Origin: PALSA-1353 sp050014015
GTDB lineage: Bacteria > Planctomycetota > Phycisphaerae > Tepidisphaerales > Tepidisphaeraceae
DNA: 64,000 bases
Assembly (NCBI GenBank): GCA_050014015.1
Contig: JBEKEC010000002.1
Location: 124,001-188,000, forward strand
Direction: 5' to 3'
Part shown: one piece after another, positions 8,505 through 17,208 of the stretch
Layout: the number at the start of each line of letters is the position of its first letter
Position numbering within the stretch: position 1 is the first letter of the stretch
Notes under the pieces: model-generated
What the model was told of the DNA's origin: nothing
Databases searched by the model: none
What the model saw: only the letters and a program-made list of their open reading frames with translations
Translations under genes and position numbers: made by a program

Positions 8505-8972
8505 ATGGGTCAGATTTTGGAAGCGGGAACCGTGGCTCCGGACTTCTCGCTGCATGTCACTCCCGATCAAAAATTGGCGCTCAGCGAGCTGCGCGGCCGG
8601 CCGGTGATTCTGGCATTCTATCCGGCCGATTGGAGCCCGGTGTGCGGCGACCAGATGGCGCTATACAACGAGGTCCTTTCCGAATTTCAGAAATTCGGAG
8701 CGGAACTGCTCGGCATTTCGGTTGACGGGGTCTGGTGTCATGAGGCGTTCACAAAGGACCGCCATCTGCATTTCCCGCTGCTGGCTGATTACGAACCCAA
8801 GGGCGCGGTCGCGAAGAAATACGGCGCGTACCGGGACGAAGACGGGTTTTGCGAACGCGCCCTGTTCATGATCGATCGCAAGGGAAAGATCTTCTGGAGT
8901 TACTGTTCGCCGGTGGCCGTCAATCCCGGCGCCGACGGCATTCTCCAGGCGATGGAAGAGATGCCTAAATAA
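8505..8972 (+). CDS. Peroxiredoxin-like AhpC/TSA protein
   Basis: 155 residues, a thioredoxin-fold peroxiredoxin that should reduce hydroperoxides through a peroxidatic cysteine. The active-site loop reads FYPADWSPVCGDQ (about residues 44-56), matching the family pattern FYPxDFTPVC with Ser in the Thr position. A later segment, FPLLADYEPKGAVAKKYGAY, and the strand ALFMIDRKGKIFW are typical. A second cysteine near residue 132 (SYCSPV) could act as a resolving residue. ATG 8505 is preceded by GAGAGGTGAAAG. It is probably co-transcribed with the DsbA-like gene starting 11 nt downstream, forming a thiol-redox pair. Confidence 0.85.
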   Translation: MGQILEAGTVAPDFSLHVTPDQKLALSELRGRPVILAFYPADWSPVCGDQMALYNEVLSEFQKFGAELLGISVDGVWCHEAFTKDRHLHFPLLADYEPKGAVAKKYGAYRDEDGFCERALFMIDRKGKIFWSYCSPVAVNPGADGILQAMEEMPK

Positions 8973-8982
8973 GGGAGGAATC

Positions 8983-9519
8983 ATGGCCATGCTGAAGGCG
9001 CCCGTGACGGCAAGCGATCATATCCAGGGCGACCAAGCCGCCCCGGTCACCTTATTGGAATACGGAGACTACGAGTGTCCGCACTGCGGCCATGCCTATC
9101 CAATCATCAAGCGGATACAAAAACATTTCGGCAAACAACTGAAGTTTGTCTTTCGGAATTTCCCGCTGAGTGAGATGCATCCGAACGCGGAAGGCGCGGC
9201 CGAGGCGGCGGAATTCGCGGGGACGAAAGGCCGATTCTGGGAGATGCACGATGGCATCTTCGAGAACCAGCAAGAATTGGGCGTGCCTCTGCTGCTAACC
9301 CTGGCCGAAACCCTGGGCCTATCCGCTCCGGACCTTCGCAATGCGCTGATGGACCGGGAATATGCGCCGCGCGTAAAAAGCGATTTCCTCGGCGGAGTGC
9401 GCAGCGGCGTCAACGGCACGCCGACATTCTTCATAAACGGCCAGCGCCACGACGGTTTGCCCGACTTCGAAGACCTCGTCGCGGCGATAGAGGCGCGGAT
9501 GTCATCGGAGCCCGACTGA
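8983..9519 (+). CDS. DsbA-like thiol oxidoreductase (CPHC active site)
   Basis: 178 residues, a thioredoxin fold with an inserted helical domain. The active site is ECPHCGHAYP (Cys-Pro-His-Cys, about residues 32-35), identical to the CPHC of DsbA. The cis-proline loop is NGTPTFFING near residue 147. There is no signal peptide, so unlike classical DsbA it should be cytoplasmic; many such Thioredoxin_4 proteins sit beside peroxiredoxins. GGGAGGA precedes ATG 8983. Only 10 nt separate it from the peroxiredoxin gene and 18 nt from the XRE gene, which supports one operon for peroxide or thiol stress. Confidence 0.85.
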   Translation: MAMLKAPVTASDHIQGDQAAPVTLLEYGDYECPHCGHAYPIIKRIQKHFGKQLKFVFRNFPLSEMHPNAEGAAEAAEFAGTKGRFWEMHDGIFENQQELGVPLLLTLAETLGLSAPDLRNALMDREYAPRVKSDFLGGVRSGVNGTPTFFINGQRHDGLPDFEDLVAAIEARMSSEPD

Positions 9520-9537
9520 GCGACGGGAGATTCTGCC

Positions 9538-9864
9538 ATGACGCCCAGACGATCGATCATTGCCTCGAACGGCGCCGCGGCCGTGCGCGGAAAGGACCTT
9601 CCACCGTTGCCCAAGCCGGATGCTGATGGAAACGTGCCGGCGCTGGAATACGCCCGGGCATCGCTGGCCAGAAAATTGATCGTTCAGCGAAAAACGCGCG
9701 GATGGTCACAAGCCGAGTTGGCTCGCAGAGCGGGCGTGCGGATTGAGACGATCAACCGGCTGGAAAAGGCCAAGCACACCGCCGATCCGGCGACGGCCAG
9801 GAAAATCGAAATGGCGTTGGATGTGCATCGGAATCGCATGCGGAGCGGCCAGAGGGCGGATTGA
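9538..9864 (+). CDS. XRE-family helix-turn-helix regulator
   Basis: 108 residues. The C-terminal half is a Cro/C1-type HTH: LARKLIVQRKTRGWSQAELA, then RAGVRIETINRLEKAKH, then ADPATARKIEMALDV. The N-terminal 45 residues, with LPPLPKPDADGNVPALEYAR, resemble the segment before the HTH in some antitoxin-like regulators. No toxin gene is adjacent. It ends the peroxiredoxin-DsbA operon with an 18-nt gap, so it may regulate it. A lone antitoxin is the alternative. Confidence 0.8.
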   Translation: MTPRRSIIASNGAAAVRGKDLPPLPKPDADGNVPALEYARASLARKLIVQRKTRGWSQAELARRAGVRIETINRLEKAKHTADPATARKIEMALDVHRNRMRSGQRAD

Positions 9865-9988
9865 CTTCAACGACTGAAACGAAGGAGCAACTAATCATCA
9901 AGACCAAAGACGGGCCTCAGCAAAAGTAATTGCCAATCGGGGAAACGAGTTGCTGCCAACAGAAAAATTGGGATGATGAAACAGCCGT

Positions 9989-11119
9989 ATGCTGCTTAAA
10001 TCGTTTGAAATAGAAAACTTCCGCGGATTCCGCCGGCTTCAATTGTCGGGATGGCCTCGAATTAATCTCATTTCCGGAAAGAACAACACGGGGAAAACCG
10101 CGCTGTTGGAAGCAATATACCTGCAAATGGGACCGCTCCAGCCGCAACTAGCGACTGGTTTCGCGCATAGAGGCGAGGGTAGCGGCACCGCTCCGGTTCT
10201 GCCGATGGGACTTCGGTATTTCGATGAATGGCGCGACCTTTTTTTTAATCAGGCCATTTTCAACCCAATCAAATTGTCGTCGGTCCTTGCAAACGAGACT
10301 CAGCACACCTTGAACATTCTCCTTCGCGAGGCTCAGGTGCAGTTAATTGAGCCTCCTAGCAGGCGGGAAGAACAGAGTTCGGGTTCCGGCTCAAGTGATA
10401 CGGGACCGGCAACTACACAAGAACCAAACCTTGAACTGGTTTATCTCTATACCAATTCCAGTGGTAGCAACATCGAAACGGTCGCGACCCCAAGTGTGGT
10501 GGGCACTGGAATACCGCGCGAGCGTTTGGCAATTACAAGAAATAATCCGAAACGTTCGGATCTGCCAAAGGCGACTTTCCTGGGGACAACCCGACAACCA
10601 CGCTGGCAGGTGGCCGAGTCATTTTCTGAACTGCTCGATACCGAGCATCGCAATTCGATTGAGGCGATTTTGAGACGGCTAGAACCGCGGCTTCGCGAAA
10701 TCGAAATTCGGGTGACAGCCCGCCGACCTGAATTGGCTGCCAATATTGGATTGGGTCCGCTTGTTCCGCTACGAATGATGGGAGAGGGCATAACACGACT
10801 GGTGGAGATTCTTGTGGCCATTTACCGAACACCGGGCGGCATAGTTTTGATCGACGAAATCGAGAATGGATTGCACTATTCGGTTCTGGGTGACGTGTGG
10901 AAGGCGATTGCAATCGGAGCGAGAGACGCAGGCGTCCAGCTAATGAGCACAACACACAGTTGGGAATGTATTCGCGCCGCCCATAACTTCTTCGCTGGGG
11001 ATAGCGAGTACGATCTTGGACTGCATCGACTTGACCGTACGGCAAACGACGTGGTTGCGGTCACCTATGATCGCAAGACAATTGAGGCCTCGCTGAATAC
11101 GGGAATCGAGGTGAGATAG
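9989..11119 (+). CDS. OLD-like AAA ATPase (SMC/AAA_21 type), partner of the next gene
   Basis: 376 residues. The N-terminus FEIENFRGFRRLQLSG is the typical first strand of RecF/OLD/SMC-type ATPases. Walker A is SGKNNTGKTALLEA (about residues 30-43). A signature-like helix (RMMGEGITRLVEIL) precedes Walker B GIVLIDEIENGLHY, and a switch histidine follows in QLMSTTHSWE. Such ATPases often drive a Toprim nuclease in anti-phage systems (OLD, Gabija, PARIS). Here the partner is a separate gene overlapping the stop by one base (TAGTG). Codon use and AT content differ from the neighbours, which suggests horizontal acquisition. A defence role is inference. Confidence 0.82.
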   Translation: MLLKSFEIENFRGFRRLQLSGWPRINLISGKNNTGKTALLEAIYLQMGPLQPQLATGFAHRGEGSGTAPVLPMGLRYFDEWRDLFFNQAIFNPIKLSSVLANETQHTLNILLREAQVQLIEPPSRREEQSSGSGSSDTGPATTQEPNLELVYLYTNSSGSNIETVATPSVVGTGIPRERLAITRNNPKRSDLPKATFLGTTRQPRWQVAESFSELLDTEHRNSIEAILRRLEPRLREIEIRVTARRPELAANIGLGPLVPLRMMGEGITRLVEILVAIYRTPGGIVLIDEIENGLHYSVLGDVWKAIAIGARDAGVQLMSTTHSWECIRAAHNFFAGDSEYDLGLHRLDRTANDVVAVTYDRKTIEASLNTGIEVR

Positions 11120-11745
11120 TGATTCCGTCGGTTGCGCGTCCAGAGCCACAACCAGTTCCAATCACGCTCAGTAGACTTTTACTGACGGAGGGTGTTTCGC
11201 CAATGCACTTTTGCGAGGCGATACTACGTCATATTGATCTTGCTCCCCAAGTCGAGGTCCGCAGTTTCGGCGGGAATACCGATCTTGCCACGATCCTGAA
11301 GGCATTTGCGGAATCCTCGGAATTTAAGGCGTTGGTCACCTCGGTGGGAATCATTCGCGACGCCGAGGGAGATGCGGTCGCGGCTCGGCGGTTGGTCGAC
11401 GCGGCGATAGAAAATGCAAATCTTCCGGATCATGTTCGGCGTTCCGTTTTTATTTTGCCGGACAATGTGTCACCAGGAATGATCGAAACACTTTGCATGG
11501 ACGCAGTCCGGCAACATGCACCCCTGGCCGAAGCGTACAATTGCGTTCAGTCGTTCTTTACATGCCTTCAGGAATCGGGCGTATTTGTGCCTCATCCTGT
11601 TCGCGGCGCAAAGAACCGTGCCCAGGCATTTCTCGCGACGAAGGCAGATGCGCAGATGTTTCCTGGGATCGCCGCATACCGTGGATTCTGGCCATGGGAC
11701 AGTCCCACATTCGATACATTGAAACAATTCCTGCGCTCGCTTTGA
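11119..11745 (+). CDS. Toprim-like protein (DUF3226/OLD nuclease-like), partner of the AAA ATPase
   Basis: 208 residues from GTG 11119, overlapping the ATPase stop by one base, so the two are translationally coupled. The fold prediction is Toprim: RLLLTEGVSPMHF supplies the conserved Glu after the first strand, a Gly-rich turn follows (FGGNTD), and GIIRDAEGD supplies the acidic pair of the metal site. DUF3226 proteins have this order. The second acidic residue is Glu rather than Asp, a variation that could matter for catalysis. Together with the ATPase this looks like a split OLD-type nuclease. The exact substrate and whether it acts on phage DNA are unknown. Confidence 0.65.
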   Translation: MIPSVARPEPQPVPITLSRLLLTEGVSPMHFCEAILRHIDLAPQVEVRSFGGNTDLATILKAFAESSEFKALVTSVGIIRDAEGDAVAARRLVDAAIENANLPDHVRRSVFILPDNVSPGMIETLCMDAVRQHAPLAEAYNCVQSFFTCLQESGVFVPHPVRGAKNRAQAFLATKADAQMFPGIAAYRGFWPWDSPTFDTLKQFLRSL

Positions 11746-11785
11746 GGAGAAAACTGGGGGGGGTCGAGCTTCCGGAAGGCTAAGG

Positions 11786-13489
11786 TCATTTCTCGCCCGG
11801 CTCCCCGCGCTTTGGTGAACTCTGCTCGTAGTTCTGCGCAATGGGCATCCGCCGGCCGAAGCCGAAGGCGCGGCTGGTGACTTTCAGGCCCGGAGCGGCT
11901 TGGCGGCGCTTGTATTCGCTGCGGTCGATCAAGCGGATCACGCGAATGACCGTGTCGCGGTCGAATCCCTCGGAAATGATCTCGGCGACGCCTTTTTCCT
12001 CCTCGACGTATCGGTAGAGAATCGCGTCGAGAACGTCGTAGGGCGGCAGGGAATCCTGGTCAGTCTGGTTCGGGCGAAGCTCGGCGCTGGGGATTTTGTC
12101 GATGCTGCTTTGGGGAATTGACGGCTTGGGGGATTGCTGGTTCATCCAGCGGGCGAGTTGCCAGATGGTGGTTTTGGGGACGTCGCTGATGACGGCCAAG
12201 CCGCCGCACATGTCGCCGTAGAGGGTGCAATAGCCAACGGCGATTTCGCTTTTGTTGCCGGTGGTCAGGAGGAGATGGCCGAACTTGTTGCTGAAGGCCA
12301 TGAGCAGTGCGCCGCGGATGCGGGCCTGGAGGTTTTCCTCCGTGACATCGGGGGGTTTGCCGGCGAAGGCGGGGGCGAGAGTCCTTTCGTAGGCGTCGTG
12401 AAGATCCTTGATCGGGACGACGTGGAATTCGATGCCGAGGTTCATAGCCAGGGCCCGGGCGTCGGCGAGGGAATGACCGGAGCTGAACCGGCTGGGCATG
12501 GCGACGCCGACGACTTTGTCGTTGCCGAGCGCGGCAACGGCGAGGGCGGCGGTGAGCGCGGAGTCGATTCCACCGGACAATCCGACCACGACGCTCTTGA
12601 AGCCGCATTTGCGGACGTAATCGCGCAGGCCGAGAATCAGGGCGCGGTAGATGGATTCGATTCCTTCGCTGGCGCGATTCACGGGGCCGCAAGGCGCGGC
12701 AAGCGACATCCCGCCAACCGGAACGTCGACGACGATCAAATCCTCTTCAAAATCCTTGGCCTGGGCGATGACGTTGCCGGCGCCGTCGAAGACGGCGCTG
12801 TTGCCGTCGAAGATCAGCTCGTCGTTGCCGCCCACCTGGTTGACGTAGATCAGCGGCTGGCCGTATTGGCGGACCTGCGAGGAAAAGAGTTTGAGCCGGA
12901 ATTCATGCTTGCCGACGATGAAGGGGCTGGCGCTGGTGTTGATCATGAGCTCGGCGCCGGCATCATGGAGATCGGCGATGGGGTTGCGATGATAGAGGCG
13001 ATGGGGAATCAATCGTTCGTCGTTCCACAAATCCTCACAGATGGAAAGCCCCCCCACCACGTCGCCGAGCTTCACGAGGTTTTGTTTTTCATTGTCCGGG
13101 CCGGGCTCGAAATATCGGCTCTCATCAAAGACGTCGTAGGTGGGAAGGAGGGTCTTGAAGTGCCGGCTGACAACTTGGCCGCCGCGCAGGAGTGCGACCG
13201 CATTGTGAAGAGGCCGGCCGACGGGATCGGTATTTCGCTCGGCATAGCCGACGATGGCATCGATGTCCCGCACTTGTTCGGCGATGGATTGCAGGCCGCG
13301 CAGGTTGTCGTCGATGAACTGCGGCTTGAGGAGCAAATCCTTCGGGGGATAGCCGATGATCGACAATTCGGGGAAGACGACGAGCTGGGCGGCCTGCGCC
13401 TTGGCGCGGTCGAGAAACTCGATCGCCTTGCGGCAATTGCCGGCGATGTCGCCGACGGTAGGATTGATCTGGGCCAGGGCGATGCGCAT
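11786..13489 (-). CDS. nadE: Glutamine-dependent NAD+ synthetase
   Basis: 567 residues from ATG 13489. It catalyses ATP-dependent amidation of deamido-NAD using ammonia released from glutamine, the last step of NAD synthesis. The N-terminal nitrilase-type glutaminase has the triad Glu in VVFPELSIIGYPP, Lys in HFKTLLPTYDVF and Cys in GLSICEDLWND. The C-terminal synthetase has the pyrophosphate-binding loop VVGLSGGIDSAL (about residue 300) and TTGNKSEIAVGYCTLYGDMCGG. A TTG three codons earlier is possible, but it overlaps a TAGAAT hexamer that lies 8 nt before the ATG and predicts a leaderless start at 13489. It is divergent from the YncE-like gene. Confidence 0.93.
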   Translation of the reverse strand: MRIALAQINPTVGDIAGNCRKAIEFLDRAKAQAAQLVVFPELSIIGYPPKDLLLKPQFIDDNLRGLQSIAEQVRDIDAIVGYAERNTDPVGRPLHNAVALLRGGQVVSRHFKTLLPTYDVFDESRYFEPGPDNEKQNLVKLGDVVGGLSICEDLWNDERLIPHRLYHRNPIADLHDAGAELMINTSASPFIVGKHEFRLKLFSSQVRQYGQPLIYVNQVGGNDELIFDGNSAVFDGAGNVIAQAKDFEEDLIVVDVPVGGMSLAAPCGPVNRASEGIESIYRALILGLRDYVRKCGFKSVVVGLSGGIDSALTAALAVAALGNDKVVGVAMPSRFSSGHSLADARALAMNLGIEFHVVPIKDLHDAYERTLAPAFAGKPPDVTEENLQARIRGALLMAFSNKFGHLLLTTGNKSEIAVGYCTLYGDMCGGLAVISDVPKTTIWQLARWMNQQSPKPSIPQSSIDKIPSAELRPNQTDQDSLPPYDVLDAILYRYVEEEKGVAEIISEGFDRDTVIRVIRLIDRSEYKRRQAAPGLKVTSRAFGFGRRMPIAQNYEQSSPKRGEPGEK

Positions 13490-13616
13490 GTCAGGCAATT
13501 CTAAGCGCTGGCGTTCAATCCGCGAAGATCGAGCGTTCCCACAAATTCCCGCGAATTTTCATGCGGCTTTCATTTGATGCTATTATAAGAGGCGACCATT
13601 TTAGAGGGAGTCCAAC

Positions 13617-14687
13617 ATGAAACTGGTGTTTGCATTGATGGCGGCGTTCTCGTTGTTTGCATCGGCGTTCGCATCGGCGGCGTTGGCGGATGACGCCGGC
13701 GGGCCGTACAAGCTTCTCAAGAGCGTGACGGTCGGCGGGGAGGGTGGCTGGGATTATCTTTACGTCGATTCGGACACCCGAAACGTTTATGTCTCGCGCG
13801 GCAATCGCTTCGACGTTTTCAATGCCGACACTCTGGAAAAAGTTGGCGAAATCGCCGACACCAACGGCTGTCACGGCGTCGCCATCGACCCCGTGTCCGG
13901 TCACGGCTTCACGAGCAACGGGCGCGATCCATCCGTCACCATGTTCGATTCCAAGACGCTGAAGGTGATCCAGAAAATCACCGTGACCGGCCGCCCCGAC
14001 GGGATTTTCTACGAGCCCTTCACCAAACACATTTTCGTCGAAAGCCATGCCGACCCGAATGAGACCGTCATCAACGCCGCCGACGGAACCGTGGTTGGAA
14101 CGATCGACCTCGGCGGCCAGCCCGAACAAGGCGCCAGCGACGGCAATGGACACGTGTACGTCAACCTGGAAAGCACCAGCGAGGTGGTCGTCGTCGATCC
14201 CACCGCCATGAAAGTCACCGCCCGATACAAGCTGGGGGATGGGGACGGGCCGTCCGGTCTGGGGCTGGATGCCAAGAATCACCGCATTTTTTCCTGCTGC
14301 GGCAACGCCAAGATGGTCGTCCTCGACGCCGACAGCGGTAATATCCTGGCAACTCTTCCCACTGGCGATGGCACGGACGCCGGAACGTTTAATCCCGACA
14401 CGATGGAAGCATTCAGTTCCAACGGAAATTCCACGCTGACCGTCGTCAAGGAAAACAGCCCGACAGAATTCGTCGTCGAGCAAAACGTGCAAACCAAACC
14501 CCGCGCACGCACCTGCGCTCTGGACGCCAAGACGGGCAATATCATTCTATGCACCGCGCAGTTTGAGGCCCCCTCGACGGCTCCATCCACGGCCCCCGCC
14601 GCCGGCGGCGACAACCCCCGCCCCCGCCGCCAGCGCCCCCGCGCCGTGCCAGGGTCCTTCATGCTCCTGGTCGTCGGGAAATCGTGA
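13617..14687 (+). CDS. Exported YncE/YVTN-type beta-propeller protein
   Basis: 356 residues. The signal peptide is residues 1-25 (hydrophobic core ALMAAFSLFASAFASAALA, then cleavage near ADD). The mature part is a series of beta-propeller blades of the YncE/lactonase type, with repeats such as YVDSDTRNVYVSRGNRFDVF, DPVSGHGFTSNGRDPSVTMFD and TFNPDTMEAFSSNGNSTLTVV. YncE-like propellers are periplasmic and some bind DNA or metals; the ligand here is unknown. The C-terminal 35 residues are Pro/Ala/Arg-rich and look disordered. The start has GAGGGAG about 8 nt upstream. Confidence 0.82.
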   Translation: MKLVFALMAAFSLFASAFASAALADDAGGPYKLLKSVTVGGEGGWDYLYVDSDTRNVYVSRGNRFDVFNADTLEKVGEIADTNGCHGVAIDPVSGHGFTSNGRDPSVTMFDSKTLKVIQKITVTGRPDGIFYEPFTKHIFVESHADPNETVINAADGTVVGTIDLGGQPEQGASDGNGHVYVNLESTSEVVVVDPTAMKVTARYKLGDGDGPSGLGLDAKNHRIFSCCGNAKMVVLDADSGNILATLPTGDGTDAGTFNPDTMEAFSSNGNSTLTVVKENSPTEFVVEQNVQTKPRARTCALDAKTGNIILCTAQFEAPSTAPSTAPAAGGDNPRPRRQRPRAVPGSFMLLVVGKS

Positions 14688-14692
14688 AGAAT

Positions 14693-14793
14693 AAGTGCAA
14701 GTTGCAAGTGCAAGTTGCAAGTTAAGAAGCGCGCTTCCTAACTTGCAACTTGCACTCACAACTTGCACTTGCACTTGTAACTTGCAACTTCCT
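14693..14793. repeat. Inverted repeat of TGCAAGT units
   Basis: The left arm is tandem TGCAAGT/TGCAAG units ending AAGAAGC; the right arm begins GCTTCCTAACTTGCAACTTG and continues with more of the same units. It fills the spacer between the convergent YncE-like and PilZ genes. Confidence 0.75.
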
Positions 14794-14884
14794 AAAAAGG
14801 GGCCGGCCCTCGGGTCGGAAAGGTTTAAGAACCCGGGGGCCGGTGGGGTTGTACGGTGAATGGAGCGATGGACTTTGCGCGGCT

Positions 14885-15340
14885 TTAGGCAGCTAACGGC
14901 TGCGTGGAGAGATACAGGCCGAGCATGCCGCGGTCGATCTCGTCCATATCAACGAGCCGGCCGGCGACGTCGTATTCGTCCTTGTTGATCTTGGCTACGC
15001 GGCTGACGGTCATCCAGCCGACCCATTCATTCTTGGGGCACAAAGCCCTGCCCCGTGAGGCGATGAAGGGGCTGATGCCGGCGTAGGCCGGGAGTTCCAG
15101 CCGGACGCGGATTTGGTTATCGGCTTTGACGTTGGTCTGTGCGGTGCGGATGCGGACGCCGCCGGCGGACAGATCGACGATCCGACCGAAGCTTTTTTCG
15201 GACTGCTTGCCGCCATCCCAGCGATCGACGGTGATGTCCTGGGTTTCCAGGTCGTGCCGGCGGTGTTCGCGCCGGTCGGCGGCCGATTTCAACTCGCTGG
15301 CTGTTTCGGGCTGGTGCTTTGATATGGTCATCCGGCTCAT
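14885..15340 (-). CDS. PilZ-domain protein, c-di-GMP receptor
   Basis: 151 residues from ATG 15340, chosen because GAGGAG lies 9 nt upstream; a longer reading exists but lacks this. The PilZ motifs are present: RREHRRHD (RxxxR, about residues 22-29) and IVDLSAGGVRI (D/NxSxxG, about residues 54-64), which together bind cyclic di-GMP. No enzymatic domain is attached, so it is a stand-alone receptor. A GGDEF-EAL protein at 21371 could make or degrade its ligand, but they are not in one operon. Downstream target unknown. Confidence 0.85.
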   Translation of the reverse strand: MSRMTISKHQPETASELKSAADRREHRRHDLETQDITVDRWDGGKQSEKSFGRIVDLSAGGVRIRTAQTNVKADNQIRVRLELPAYAGISPFIASRGRALCPKNEWVGWMTVSRVAKINKDEYDVAGRLVDMDEIDRGMLGLYLSTQPLAA

Positions 15341-15524
15341 AGAAGTGTGCTCCTCGGTTATTCCTGGTGTTGGAAGCATCGGACATATCGACGTGGGACT
15401 TTGTTAAAATGGGTATTTTGCTTAAGACAGATAATAATTTTGATGGCGATAATGGCTACCCAATCCTCCAGGGCGGCAGTTTGGTTTGACAATAGCTGTT
15501 TAGACAAATAAGCTGGTATTTGAA

Positions 15525-15998
15525 ATGGCTGGGAAACTGGAAAAGGAGATTGCCAAGAGCGGGCCATTCGCATCGCTGGAGGAAGAGGTGATGCTGAATC
15601 TTCTGCGGACCGCGGATCGGCTTACGGCGAAGTTTGAGAGCGCCTTGAAGCCTTCGGGCCTGACGCCGACGCAGTACAACGTGTTGCGGATTCTTCGGGG
15701 CGTGTCACCGCAAGGCATTGCTTGCCAGGAAATTGCGCGACGAATGATCACGCGCGACGCCGATTTGACGCGCTTGCTGGATCGCATGGAATCGCGGGGC
15801 TTGGTCCATCGGCAAAGACAGGTGGACGACCGGAGAGTCGTGCATGCCACGATCACTGGGGCCGGGATGTCGTTGCTGGCCGAACTGGACGGCGTTGCCA
15901 TGGAGTCGAACAAGAAAGCTCTGGGCCATTTGGGATCTGAGCGGCTGAGGTTGCTTTTGGAATTGCTGGAAGAGTCGCGCGATCGGGCGGAAGGATAA
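15525..15998 (+). CDS. MarR-family transcription regulator
   Basis: 157 residues with a winged helix-turn-helix: TPTQYNVLRILRGV, GIACQEIARRMITRDADLTRLLDRMESRGLVHRQ and the wing VDDRRVVHATIT. MarR proteins bind palindromes as dimers and often respond to oxidants or phenolic compounds. A TTGACA at 15486-15491 sits just upstream, followed by an imperfect palindrome with AGCT ends, which suggests autoregulation; no clear ribosome-binding site is seen. A similar regulator could act at the palindrome in front of pirin (17166-17192). It converges on the PEP-CTERM gene with a 7-nt gap. Confidence 0.88.
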   Translation: MAGKLEKEIAKSGPFASLEEEVMLNLLRTADRLTAKFESALKPSGLTPTQYNVLRILRGVSPQGIACQEIARRMITRDADLTRLLDRMESRGLVHRQRQVDDRRVVHATITGAGMSLLAELDGVAMESNKKALGHLGSERLRLLLELLEESRDRAEG

Positions 15999-16005
15999 GT
16001 TCGAC

Positions 16006-17025
16006 TCATCGACCAGCGCGGCGGCGATACGTGTTGCCGGGCTTCTCCTGGACATGGGCAACACATCGCTTAGACGTCGTCCGCCGAAGCGACAGTAAGC
16101 CCAATGTTCCCAAGACCAGTAACATGAATGACGCCGGCTCCGGCACGATGTCCGCGGGAAGCGCCGCTGGGATGAATGCCGGTCCGTTGATTCCGCCTGA
16201 AAGCGGATCGTCGGCGAAATTCAGATCGTCAAGCGGAATCAAGGTGTCGCTGAGCTGAATTTCATGGTTCGTGAAATGAATCGGATCGAGCGGATCGGCC
16301 CAGCCGCCGTAGGTGAAGGTGGGTTGGTTTCCGGGAACGTAAGGAAATTCCGCCCACTCGCTGCCGCTGATTCCATCCTCGGTGAATTGGACGAAATCGA
16401 CGATGTAGTCGAAACTTATCCCGTTGGGCGGCGCCGCGGGCGGTGCGGGATTGGGGATGATGCTCACAACCGGCACGCCGCGCAGATAGTTGTAATGTTC
16501 CGAAATAAAATCGGTGTACGAACCGACCCAGTGCTGGGCGAGAATGTGCAGCGGAGTATTGTCGGTCGGACCGACGAGGCCAAACTGCACCTGGTCGGTT
16601 GGATTGGAAAGATTCTGGTTTGGAATGTTGGATTGATTGATTGGAACGGTGCCGCTGAAGTGGACGCGGGTCTGGCCGGGCAGCGTGAACAAGCCTGGGC
16701 CAACGGGGATGCCGGCATCCGTAGCCAACGCGGTGTAGAGGCCGACGGTGATCGTGGATGTTCCATTGACGGCGAATGGATCGGTATTGGTATCCGAAGC
16801 GTTTTGGGCGGGCAAAACGGGATCGGCGGAGAGGAGGACGTTGAATCCGTTCCAGCCGGTGACCGGGTTGCCGTCGTATAGAGCTGTCAAAGGCGGAACG
16901 TAAACCGATTCGCTGAATAGTTCGCTGGCGCGGATATTTCGGCTCGCAAGCGACAGGATCGATATGGCCAAGATGCTGAAAAGAACCTTAAATTGCTGCC
17001 CACTTGAAGAAAACCGCGCGGTCAT
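16006..17025 (-). CDS. PEP-CTERM sorted exported protein
   Basis: 339 residues. The signal peptide is at residues about 12-33 (FKVLFSILAISILSLASRNIRA). The C-terminus carries VPEPASFMLLVLGTLGLLSLRR, the exact PEP-CTERM pattern: VPEP, a hydrophobic helix, then an Arg-rich tail. These signals are processed by exosortases, which in this group goes with exopolysaccharide-associated surface proteins. The body is rich in Asn, Pro, Thr and aromatic residues without a recognised domain. Start ATG 17025 has GGGAGG 7 nt upstream. An extra 20-residue basic tail after the Arg cluster is unusual. Confidence 0.82.
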   Translation of the reverse strand: MTARFSSSGQQFKVLFSILAISILSLASRNIRASELFSESVYVPPLTALYDGNPVTGWNGFNVLLSADPVLPAQNASDTNTDPFAVNGTSTITVGLYTALATDAGIPVGPGLFTLPGQTRVHFSGTVPINQSNIPNQNLSNPTDQVQFGLVGPTDNTPLHILAQHWVGSYTDFISEHYNYLRGVPVVSIIPNPAPPAAPPNGISFDYIVDFVQFTEDGISGSEWAEFPYVPGNQPTFTYGGWADPLDPIHFTNHEIQLSDTLIPLDDLNFADDPLSGGINGPAFIPAALPADIVPEPASFMLLVLGTLGLLSLRRTTSKRCVAHVQEKPGNTYRRRAGR

Positions 17026-17153
17026 AACGCCTCCCTCGTTGGAACAATAATAAAGCGCCATTCGGTTGATGCCAACAGCACAATCTCCATACCGGCCCAG
17101 CTGCTCGATACGTGACAGGGGCAAGCTTTTGCCGCACCGCCCACAAATCGGCC

Positions 17154-17192
17154 TTGACAGTTTAGTTGTTGTAACATATAATGTCGCAACAA
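17154..17192 (+). promoter_or_regulatory. Consensus promoter with overlapping palindromic operator
   Basis: Perfect TTGACA (17154-17159), 17-bp spacer, perfect TATAAT (17177-17182). A 27-bp imperfect palindrome (TTGTTG at 17166-17171, ACAT/ATGT inside, CAACAA at 17187-17192) is centred on the -10. Such a strong promoter covered by an operator indicates tight repression, plausibly by a MarR-type dimer such as the one at 15525. It drives the pirin gene. Confidence 0.75.
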
Positions 17193-17208
17193 TTGATTTG
17201 GAGGTTTT

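Noticed and set aside
12134..13504. 456-codon plus-strand frame opposite nadE
   Set aside because: Gly/Asp/Val-rich antisense frame; nadE is complete on the other strand.
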